Translations under genes and position numbers: made by a program
The notes under the pieces: generated by a model
What the model saw: the letters and a program-made list of their open reading frames with translations, nothing else
The model's database searches: none
Told to the model about the DNA's origin: nothing
Assembly (NCBI RefSeq): GCF_052857255.1
Contig: NC_135505.1
Location: 140,466,343 to 140,530,342, forward strand
DNA length: 64,000 nucleotides
Reading direction: 5' to 3'
Origin: Amblyomma americanum
Lineage: Eukaryota; Arthropoda; Arachnida; Ixodida; Ixodidae
Shown here: positions 50,101-58,516 of the stretch, piece after piece
Numbering within the stretch: position 1 is the stretch's first letter
Layout: the number at the start of each line of letters is the position of its first letter

Positions 50101-53100
50101 GACCTACAGACACTGGGCCACATAACCTTTGGGCTATCGGTCATGTGGCATATAAGTTATATACCCCAATGCTGATTGCCCATCACCCATGGGTCATGAG
50201 TTCTAGCCTACTATAACACGACTCACTGCCAATGGGCCACATACATAATTAAGAAGTCATGCGACCTAAAGGTTAGGTGGCCCATTGTTGATGGTCCATA
50301 ACCCATGGGTCATGTGACCTATGGATTATGTGACTGATTGTTAAATTCCCAAAACTAATGGGTCATAAGTTAAGTGGCCCACTGTTATATGACCCACTGA
50401 CAATGGGTCACATGACCTTATGAGATATTTGGACCACTGACGATGCCCAGCCACAACCCATGGGACATGAGTTATGGGGTCCATAGTCAGTGGGTCATGT
50501 GACCCATTAAACCCCCTCGCACATGATTATGACCCCAACAATCTTCTTATGCACCATGACCCATTAATAGCTGATGCTGGAATGCGTATCATGTTATGTG
50601 AATGCCGCTTAAACTTTCCCTCAATCATCCGCTATGATGTTCCCGGGCCCCTTTCAAATTTTGAAGCGAAAGCTTCACTACGCTAGGTTTTCAAGAGGGC
50701 AGCAGCAGCGCAGTCACGTGACAGGTGTCACGTGGCAGGTCATGCGAGCTACTGACGTCATCACAATCTGCCCACCGTGGCAGGTGGCAACTGCCCCATC
50801 GGACTGTAAGTAACCTCCCTGCCATGGCAGGTGGAGATTGAATTGATGATTGGCCGAGAGGCCACATGACCTTTTAACTTGATCTGCTGATTCAGCCATG
50901 TGATCTCGAAGCATCCCGTCTAACCAGCGACGCCGAGTTGGTTTCAAGTGAGACGGAGCGCCGGCAGACTGACTTTGTGATCAGACTCAGCGAGTCTGAC
51001 TTGGCTACATGTGCATTTCATCGACGCCTTACAGACAATCCGTTCGGCAGTGTGTGTGACGTTTGTGAACGTAGCCATGCAAAGGATGCTTTCGCTTCTC
51101 ACTAGGGCTAACCAAAGTTTAAACCATAGCTAATTTTTTTATTAGCCTCCGTGTGCAGGTACTAGAAGAATATAACTGATGAGCAGCAAGAGAATGCTGC
51201 TAATTTCAGAATAGTTTCATTGGAAGTCTGTATACTGTAGCTGCTCTCTGTTCTGCCTTATTGTATGCAGTGAAATACACCAGCTACATGATCCCACAAG
51301 CCATAAAGAGCGCCTAGTTTCAGTTGCAGAAACTAATAAATGCAAGAGCCTAAGTCGATCGCGACGAACAAACTGTGTATAACATGCCCAAAAGCGCACC
51401 ACTCCTTGTGTACCCAAACACTGCTGTCATGCAAGTTCTAACCAGAACTGGTCCAAATGCTAGAATACAGCCCTGGTCAACCCACAGCCTCTACACCAAT
51501 CTCCATTCCACATTCAGCTCTCCACAAAGGCTTCATCTACCACCTTCTATCCTGCTCTGTTCAAAGCTTGGATGTGCTCCAACTGTTAGGAACTCGACGG
51601 AGGTTAATAAGGCTGTATGACAAGACATTCAGTGGCAGCGGGACGCTGTGATGAATGCGTCGTTTGCCATGCAACATGGTGGTGCCCTCTTTGCTCGGAG
51701 GTGAGTATAGCGCAAGCACTAGTTGCCCCTGCTGGGAACAGAGGATGCCACAAAATTCATAGCGTAACAAAAGACCTGTCTCTGCCCTTCATTTCTCCTC
51801 CATGCTACGCCAACGACGCCGCAGAAATGGGAAGCGTGCCTTTAACAGCTGTCGCTGTAAAGGAATAGCAAGAACAGCTGGACGATGGCACACAAGGCGA
51901 CTGTGCTTTCCTTGCGTACCTCTGATCAACAGGTGCCGGCCCTTCTTCCGAGTTGCTATGCCTAGGTTTGGGATAAGCCCTAGGCCTAATGCATTGATGA
52001 GGGAGGAGGGTGAAGACAGGGCAGAGAGAATGAAGGGATGGTGGAAGTGGGAAAGAAAAGGTCGGGTGCACAAGGGAAGGCAGAGGTGGAAGGGAAAGAG
52101 AGAAAAAGGGACAAAAGAGAAAGACAGTGCTTGATGAGACTACAGGGCTACGGTGCGAGTAAGACGGCAAAAAAAGAAAGTGAGTGAACAAGCCTTCAGC
52201 GTGCCCTCACAAATGAAAAAGCATCCTGGCTCCAACAACACTGCAAAGCAAAGGTTTCTCAAAGAAAACTTTACAATAATCTCACAAATTACACTGCTGA
52301 CACAGCACTAAAAAAAAAAAAAGATGTCTCTCACATATAGCCAGCACAAAAATTGTCAAAAAAAGTGGCGTTAAAAAGCCAAAAGCAGTTAAAAAAAAGA
52401 CTGAAACAGCGACCAAAAAGTCTGACTGCACCAAAATGCAAAAGTACCATCAAAGTTGTTGGTACAATGATGCTAGGCTCAAAATACAGAGGGAATCATC
52501 GTTTGCCAGGAGAAGGAAAAAGTTTCCTGACACTGACTGCCAGAGAAGAAAGGCACAAAAGACAGTGCAGCTACTTTTGAAGCAAAAGGAAAAGTGAAAA
52601 ACAATCCGTGCACAAGAAACAAAACAAAGGGATCAAAACTAGGAACACTGTAACCAGCATCATAAGAATACTACTAAAAAAATACCTACAAGTAGCTATA
52701 CTGAAAGCACCAATTCTGCGCTCAAAGGAGCCAACCACTATTCACAGTAAAAAGACGCCAGCAAATTGACAACCATGCCACAGTCTGAGCCTCAAAATGA
52801 TATTCAAAAACCGTGCAGAAAAATGCGGCTGCTGCTATAGTCTAAGCAACGCATACCTATAAAGCAAAAGTAGATATGCTGGGCACCTTCATGTAAACTG
52901 ATGGGGAATCTTCAAAAGAGTACTGAAAAATTTTTTCGAGTTCTGGTTCATTTTTTTTCTTCTACTTCCAAGAAACTGACCCAGCAACTTTCTTTTTTGC
53001 ACTAAAGCCAACCAATTACTGGAATCCTACTTGTTCTAGCCTGCAATATAATTTATTACACTGCTGTTCATTATGGCCAGCTCGCATTGTAGTGGGCCAA

Positions 53101-56100
53101 GTACACTGTAATGCCGCATGGCATCACTCTGGCAACACAAATGGCCACACAAATGGCCGCAATGCAGACTAGCAAAGTTTCAATGTCTTTTTTTTTTTTA
53201 ATTTCGTATTTGGAGTACATTACATGGTTACAGATCTATATAGCAGGAGACCCATAAGTCAAAACTGAAAATAGGGCCTTCTATAACTGCATAAACAGAG
53301 CACAGGTTTACCACATGCTCACTCCTTGGACAAGTTGCCATAAGCAGGCAAACTGCCAACATCAGCGCTGTTTTTTTGAACGCTGGAAAAGATTATTGAC
53401 CTCACAGTGTGAATTCTGGTATGCTGATGTGACATCTACTCCCTTATAGGTAGTAAATATATTCTGGGTAGTATTCATTACTCAGTGCTTTATCGATAGT
53501 AACAACATGTATAACTAAAACAAGACCACACAGATATCCTAGCTCTTCGGGCTTTTATGTCAGTACTCCTTCAAGAGCCTCCAAAAGCAAGTAATCAATG
53601 CCATGCAAAGTGCAATCAAAAAAAGAAAGAGTGCCCGCAGAGGCAGTTAACCACTGTATAGAATAGAATGAGAAGAACCAATCAGAAGGTCAAATGAGCA
53701 GGCAATGCATTCTTCAAATAAAAACCAGAATCAACAAACAACTCTGAGCAGGCCTAAATATCTTGCAATGACAGGTACCGAGAAAGACAGAGCAAGAAGT
53801 TGAGTGACAGTGTCGGCGCACAGTTACCTGGCGTCGACGGGAGGGCCTTCTTCCGAATAGCTGTGTTTCGGTTTAGGGTGCCGAACCCTGAACCAACCAA
53901 TGGTGATGAACAAAAAGAATCAGAGGTGACGCGAGACCCAAAAAATGAAGAGGAAGGTTTCGACTAGTTTAGAGTCGAATTCGGAAATGGTGGTCCCCAG
54001 TGAGTCTTAGTACTTATGGACTTTACAAAAACTGGGAGCTCACCAGTCCCCAAAATTTGTTCAAAAAAGCCTAAGTGGCAAGATGCATTTAGGGGAATCC
54101 CGAAGATGCAGTAAAAATCTAACAGGGGAACCAAACAACCTGAGTGCAATGGCGAACCTATTATTTTCAGGCCAACGCTAGCTAACCTAAAAAGAAAACT
54201 GCACACCTTTCTCAAGGTATGGCTGAACAAGATCCTTGTTAGTCTGGGGATGAATTCTGGTCACCATGAAGGATTCTGACAAGCATAACACATTAGAATA
54301 ACTTCGCCTTTAACATGTTGACCAGTTGGACCTTATTACCTATAATCTGCCTATCCAGATTAACTTGTGTTCTACGAACACCTGCTTACACATCAGAAGG
54401 AATTTCCCAAATCATTTGAGAAAACTGTGCAGATTTTCTTTGCAGCTAATAGGCAGTCAATTTTAAATGTCTTTTAGTTAAAATATGAAATTTTGTTCCA
54501 GCAGGTGCTTCAGTGCAGTCGTGGGACATTCACATGCCAAAAAAGCAGGCTTTCATGCATACATGGTTAGTTCCTGCTCACACCAATAATATAGCAACAG
54601 CAAGTTTGAACTACAGTCCCACCTATCGTTATTTCCAATGTAGATGGCACCATCGGTCCCACCTATCGTTATTTCCAATGTAGATGGCACCATCGGTCAA
54701 CCAAGTGGTGCCATCTAGTAAGAAAAATAATCCATAAACTGTGGTAACCTCGCAGAAAAAGCATGCCTCTGGTATGCTAGTATCCGACAAAAGACTTCAC
54801 AGTAGCTCAAGTGTTGGAACTGTCCCTTCAAAGAATTACACCGTGCATTAGCATAACATTACCCCTTACCGCCCTTTTTAAATCATTTCGAAACAAAATA
54901 AATCATTAACGGATATTAATTTTGCCTGCATCCTGGTATCCTTGAGGTATTTCGATTTCCATCTAATAATAATGGCCTTGCAAAGAGCTCCTATCAAATG
55001 CCCAAGCTTTGCAAGGAATGAAACTTAAAAGGCAGAGGTAAGTATCGTTTCACTGCACAGTCGTGAGTAAGCATAATAAACGGCCAAAGTAGCGAAAAAA
55101 AGACCCCCTAGATATAATATTTCCAGGCACTAAAATTAGCATTTCAGTTAACGAACAAATGTCGCTACGATCGTAATGTAATGGAATGAAGTTGAGGTGC
55201 TACGACCAGAAAGCGCTCGCAGTACGTTGGCATCGTAAGACATGGTCTGGCAAAATGAGAGAAAAAAACCAAAAGAAATACAGCTTCTGTACATCAGTAC
55301 ATGACTGCTGAAACGGTATTATGTCATGCAAGGAACTGCGTGCGAAGTTATAAAAAAGTGAAAAAAAAAAAATGCACCGATATACGCGTTATTATTTAAC
55401 GCCGAAGCGAACCCACCTCTGAAATTCCATTTTTCTTCTTGGTGTGGAGTATTCGAGGTGTCTAGGAGTCGAAGCTTTTTTTTTTCTTAGCGTCAAAGTA
55501 TCCCGAAGTGAAAACAATGTTTTGGAACGAGTCCTTACGATTTCACAACAGTTCCACGCACATAGCGCACGCAGATAGACACACACACTCCGCACACCAC
55601 ACGTTACTACGGCACAAGGAGTGGAAGGAACGCCTGGTGACAAAAACAAAACAGAGTAACGAGAACGATGGTATATGTATCGAAGGATGAGCAACTCGAG
55701 CCGTCAGATTAAAGCTGACAGGTATCCCATTCCCCTAGCGCATCTATCTGTTGACACAATCGATTACAGAAAACAATCCGGTTCACATATATGGTTGGCC
55801 CTGTCAGAAAGGTGAATATTTTGTCCAAAAGCAAGAGGCACGTTCGCGTGAGAAAAGGTCACAGGGAAATAAATATTAAGCGTGAAATGTTTTTCCAGCC
55901 AACGCTAGCTAACCGAGGCGTACAGTAGCATTAGTGCACAAGCTTTTTGATCGTTTCAGGCCACGAGAAAACGCTATAAACGCACTTAAGTGTAAACATA
56001 AAGCGCCCTACAAGGAACTACGACGAGAATCCAAAGAAATTTTAAGAAGAGGAAATCAAAAAACGCACTTTTCTTCGGCCAACACTATGTCATCCAGCAC

Positions 56101-56121
56101 GTCGTTGAAATCCATCGCCAT
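44025..56121 (-). CDS. LTO1: LTO1 (ORAOV1) deca-GX3 adaptor for ABCE1 Fe-S maturation, complete 5-exon gene
   Basis: Spliced CDS on the minus strand: 56121-56069, 46755-46650, 45602-45532, 45391-45277, 44114-44025, giving 144 residues (human LTO1 has 137). Every junction has AG/GT borders and the phases match (2, 0, 2, 0). The protein starts MAMDFNDVLDDIVLAEE, like the human DIFDAIVMADE region. It then has ten consecutive four-residue GX3 units (residues 23-62: GFTR, GFSL, GEEV, GWRD, GYQL, GLQR, GAQI, ATEL, GFYQ, GFVH), then a helical RKMVALKALLEM...KIRAKFKQ segment that matches human RKMKVLESL...KIRGKFKQ, and ends in MSF. In the known family, LTO1 pairs with YAE1 and bridges apo-ABCE1 (Rli1) to the cytosolic iron-sulfur targeting complex, supporting ribosome recycling and translation. 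The C-terminal M-S-F fits the [LIM]-[DES]-[WF] targeting tripeptide. The eighth GX3 unit has Ala instead of Gly. Intron 1 is about 9.3 kb. The gene lies head to head with EXT2. Confidence 0.93.
45277..45391 (-). CDS. LTO1: LTO1 exon 4, helical segment
   Basis: The acceptor TGCTTTCAG is followed by 115 bp that complete Arg78 and encode KMVALKALLEMTKNFPQV and onward to KLHKIRAKFKQ, ending at the donor GTGAGG. It matches human RKMKVLESLIGMIQKFP...DKIRGKFKQ with no frame break. The entering phase is 2 and the leaving phase is 0. Confidence 0.93.
45532..45602 (-). CDS. LTO1: LTO1 exon 3, end of the GX3 array
   Basis: The acceptor TGTTTCAG is followed by 71 bp encoding LGFYQGFVHAWITVLEREEI and AKQ, plus two bases of a split Arg codon, then the donor GTGTGT. 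It aligns with human IGCYQGFAFAWKCLL. The exon is too short to stand out as an open frame on its own. It was found by following the family alignment and checking splice phases. Confidence 0.9.
46060..46600. mobile_element. Retroelement scraps in LTO1 intron 2
   Basis: ATCATCATCATCAGCCTATA with CACTTAGCCCTGTCCTC (46070-46140) resembles the LINE tail seen at 21030. GGGCTAGTTGGTAAGTCACG at 46294 and CTCTCCTGTCCTTGTTTCTT at 46540 resemble another tick repeat. Fragments only, next to the exon 2 boundary. Confidence 0.35.
46650..46755 (-). CDS. LTO1: LTO1 exon 2, first eight GX3 units
   Basis: The acceptor ...CGGCGCAG is followed by 106 bp that complete Lys18 and encode residues 19-53 (YRQMGFTRG...GAQIATE), ending before the donor GTTCGT. 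Glycines recur every four residues, the diagnostic YAE1/LTO1 deca-GX3 signature. The entering phase is 2 and the leaving phase is 0. Confidence 0.93.
47135..47310. mobile_element. Small TIR element (AATTCGGACTC / GAGTTCGAATTATCGAGG)
   Basis: ACTCTTATTAATTCGGACTC at the left pairs imperfectly with GAGTTCGAATTATCGAGGAC at the right. The interior alternates CTTCATCCGAACT / AACTTGAACTCTCC motifs. It is MITE-like, inside LTO1 intron 1. Confidence 0.45.
49505..49800 (+). mobile_element. Degraded LINE 3' end in LTO1 intron 1
   Basis: CAGAACAAAGGCCTCTAATG, ACCCTCACCTTGCACAGATT and CCACCCTATGCCC match the layout of the LINE tail at 21045-21110 (GCAAAGGCCTCTCCCATG ...). No ORF is preserved. Confidence 0.45.
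50030..50570 (+). repeat. Degenerate GGGTCATGTGACC / ACCCATGGGTCA repeat array
   Basis: Variants of CCCATGGGTCATGAGTT, GGGTCATGTGACC and GTTATATGGCCCACTG recur through about 500 bp at irregular spacing (about 50-110 bp), many as near-palindromes. No perfect unit survives. The class is unknown. Confidence 0.6.
50660..51105. mobile_element. Element with GAAGCGAAAGC / GCTTTCGCTTC ends
   Basis: TTTTGAAGCGAAAGCTTCAC at the left and GGATGCTTTCGCTTCTCAC at the right give short inverted ends. The interior has GTCACGTGACAGGTGTCACG and a GC-rich CCATGGCAGGTGG repeat. It resembles the element at 17080 in having GCGAAAGC and TCACGTGAC. Confidence 0.5.
51920..51985 (-). other. Candidate cassette exon A in LTO1 intron 1
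   Basis: On the minus strand, a pyrimidine-rich stretch (CACCCTCCTCCCTCATC) leads to the acceptor ATTAG, then 66 bp, then the donor GTACGC. A second acceptor six bases in (CCTAG) gives a 60 bp version. Read in phase 2, the core is AYPKPRHSNSEEGPAPVDQ, ending with AG of a split Arg codon. It is paralogous to the candidate exon at 53828-53887, and the length is a multiple of three. The protein it belongs to is not recognised. Confidence 0.5.
53828..53887 (-). other. Candidate cassette exon B in LTO1 intron 1
   Basis: The minus strand has a pyrimidine/T-rich run and the acceptor GGTTGGTTCAG, 60 bp, then the donor GTAACT. Phase-2 translation is VRHPKPKHSYSEEGPPVDA plus AG of a split Arg codon. 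Compared with the exon at 51920-51985, the shared residues are mostly encoded by codons that differ only at third positions (CCC/CCT, CAT/CAC, GGG/GGC, GTT/GTC, GAT/GAC). That is the pattern expected of duplicated coding exons under selection. Confidence 0.5.
54616..54695 (+). repeat. Perfect 40 bp tandem duplication
   Basis: The unit beginning GTCCCACCTATCGTTATTTC is present twice without mismatch, inside LTO1 intron 1. A diverged inverted GGTGCCATCTAG follows at about 54706. Confidence 0.92.
55417..55461 (-). other. Candidate cassette or alternative first exon C in LTO1 intron 1
   Basis: The minus strand has the acceptor-like CGACTCCTAG, 45 bp, and the donor GTGGGT. Read in phase 2 it gives HLEYSTPRRKMEFQ plus AG of a split Arg codon. 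An ATG with a strong context (AAAAATGG) lies at 55430, so the stretch could instead be the end of an alternative first exon (MEFQ). The pyrimidine tract is weak, which favours the first-exon reading. It shares the AG| phase-2 end with the other two candidate exons. Confidence 0.35.
56069..56121 (-). CDS. LTO1: LTO1 coding exon 1
   Basis: This exon encodes MAMDFNDVLDDIVLAEE plus two bases (AA) of a split Lys codon, followed by the donor GTGCGT. A second in-frame ATG lies two codons downstream, so initiation could be at either. The acidic/hydrophobic DVLDDIVLAEE stretch matches the conserved LTO1 N-terminus. It is an excellent family match despite only 53 coding bases. Confidence 0.88.
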
Positions 56122-58217
56122 ATTTTCAGTTTCGGGAGAGTGGTGGACGTCAGCCGTGCCTACAATAAAACAGCAGTTGCGAATCCTGACATTTCCTAAT
56201 ATTTGCATTGGTTAGCGTGTACACTCATCAGTAAATGTCAATAAAACTTTATAAAATTTTTGCTTGCAACAAAATAGAGACTACTGGATAGAATAGACGA
56301 GGAGAATTGATCGTGAAGCGAAGTACGCCTGAATCAGTACGTCGGCCATTTGAAGTTCATGGACGTACTCTGCGATCGGGCCAGCTTATGGCTCATGAAT
56401 CTACTACATTGACTCAATGACGGTGAGTTCGTCAATATTTTGCTCCGCGTACTCGAAGCTGGGCACGTCGGGAGGCTAGTAACACAGAAACTTAGCGCTC
56501 GCATCAGAGTTCCTCAAGATCGGAGCGCTTGAAATTGTGCATTCGCGCGGGCCTGTCTCAATCAGGTGGTCACATAAACCGAAACTTCAAAAGCCCCGTG
56601 AACTTTGAGTCATGAGCGGCGCTGAAGGTGTTCCGTGTGGTCTGTGGTACGAGATAGAGAGTATGCCGCAACTTCCCGCAAACTCTGCAGTCGCTTAATA
56701 CAGCTGAAGTGTCGCATGCGATGGGATGTCAGGTTTGATTGATGGATCGAGCGTCTTTGTGTTACATTGGGCGTCGGCACCTTTAACTAATCCGCGCGCG
56801 GGGGTGAGGAACGAAAGAACGTGAGTGAAATGCCATGCTTTACTTCCATGATCTGCTTGCAAATGTCGTATATTTAGCCGAGCACGGGACTTGAGAAGAA
56901 ATGTGTTCGATGCCATAGCAAACTCCTGATGGTGTAGCATGAGCAGGGTGCGGTTTTCTATTTATTATGTTAAAGTGCCGTAGCGAGGAAACCTCTTATA
57001 ACTGGTGGTCTGGATCTTCGCACCCCGAAGCAGTGCCTTGACTGTGACGAATGCCTCAGTGCTGTGCGCTGGAGAAATTGATCGCATTTATCGAAACGTG
57101 TTTGAAAGGCGTACAGATAGCTTAGTAATACTGGCAAGAAAACAAACAAAGCCTGTAGTTAGGTTAGCAGGCTCTGTGAGTAAGGGCTGACGACAGCACG
57201 CTTGTAGCTTCTGACAGGTGCTGACTAAATGGCAGACATTGAGACCAAACGCAAAAGGTACAAAGCACATACTCGTCGTAGCACCATTATCAATTATTTA
57301 TTTCAATATTTCACTGTTTTGTTCTTTATGCATCTAGCTGTTCCATCTTTTCAACTTTTCTTTTATGAAAGTTTCACAAACCAACCGTAAAGACGCTGAC
57401 CAAGGTAATTTGCAACTGCCATTATGCCCATCTGGGAGCACATTCACTTACTTTCGTCTCATTTTTCAGCACGCCTATTTCTTTCTCTCGCGATATTGTA
57501 AGGACACACACATATGTGCCATGCTGACCACTCAGCATGGTGCACTCATGCGCATGGCTTCTCTTTGGACCTTCAATTCCTCAGATATTTTGCGCATACT
57601 CCTTCATAGTTGCTAATGATGCAGGAGTGCTCAAACTGACGGTGACAACCATCCGAATAGCTAGGGGATGAATTTATTGCAGATTAATGCACTCTTTGGT
57701 TGGGAGAGCATGGAAACTGGCTTGAAAAATTATTCTGAAGCCACTTGGCCTCTGACAGTACAGGTGCTAAGGATTACAACTACTGGCATCCTACGAAAAT
57801 TTTAGTGAAATCGGTTCATTATCTTTTGAGCGTACATATTTCCTTGCAAGCCACGGTGGCTCAGTGGTTATGGCGCTCGGCTGCTGACCCGAAAGACGCG
57901 GGTTCAATCCCGGCTGTGGCGGTCGAATTTCTATGGAAGCGAAATTCTAGAGGCCCGCGTACTGTGCAATGTCAGTGCGCGTTAAAGAACCCCAGGTGGT
58001 CAAAATTTCCGGAGCCCATCACTACGACATCCCTCATAGCCCGAGTCACTTTGGGATGTTAAACCACCATCAACCATAAACCAAACAGTTCCTTGCATCA
58101 CTTCTCTGTGTTACAAGTTTAAGAGATGAACTAAGGCCATGAGGGTAACCCTTTTCATCTATTGTTTTCTTTTTTTTTTCATCTGTCACAGGGTCACAGG
58201 ACCATCCGAACACCACG
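56122..58217. promoter_or_regulatory. Head-to-head LTO1/EXT2 promoter interval
   Basis: This interval lies between the LTO1 start codon (minus) and the EXT2 start codon (plus). It must hold the LTO1 5' UTR and promoter and the upstream exon and promoter of EXT2. The part nearest LTO1 (about 56430-56820) is relatively CpG-rich and is the best guess for a shared promoter. No TATA box or first EXT2 exon could be fixed. A SINE occupies 57849-58088, and the splice acceptor before the EXT2 start lies at about 58190. Confidence 0.5.
57849..58088 (+). mobile_element. tRNA-derived SINE upstream of the EXT2 start exon
   Basis: Head AGCCACGGTGGCTCAGTGG with GGGTTCAATCCCGGC, body GCGCGTTAAAGAACCCCAGG, 3' end CACTTTGGGATGTTAAACC. 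The target duplication TTCCTTGCA lies at 57840-57848 and 58089-58097. It lies about 100 bp before the EXT2 splice acceptor, on the same strand as EXT2. It is the same subfamily as 40893-41127. Confidence 0.88.
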
Positions 58218-58516
58218 ATGAAGAGTGCAAGCCCATCATGGAAGGCCTGCAGTGTGGGTTCGGTGGCCTGTTATGTCTTGACAGCCATTGCCCTTATTGG
58301 ATGTGCCCTGTGGCTGTTCGCGCCTCTTGAAAGGCGCGGAGTGGAAACTGAGTTTGTGCCTCAATTTCTGGAGTCCTCATTCGATGTCATAGTGCCATCA
58401 AACAGCCCTTTGGCGGATGCGAGGATCGAGTCCTGTTCGTACTACACATGCTTTGATGTCTACCGATGTGGGCACAAGCACGATCACATTACGGTGTACA
58501 TCTACCCATTAGTCAA
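58218..58516 (+). CDS. EXT2: EXT2 first coding exon (cytoplasmic tail, anchor, stem)
   Basis: A long pyrimidine tract and CATCTGTCACAG precede the exon, whose 5' edge is about 58192 (a second CACAG sits at 58195-58199). The first 20 or so bases are untranslated, so at least one upstream non-coding exon is expected. It encodes residues 1-99 plus AA of a split Asn codon before GTAAGT. The YxYPL end (HITVYIYPLV) matches human KIKVYIYALK. Confidence 0.93.
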
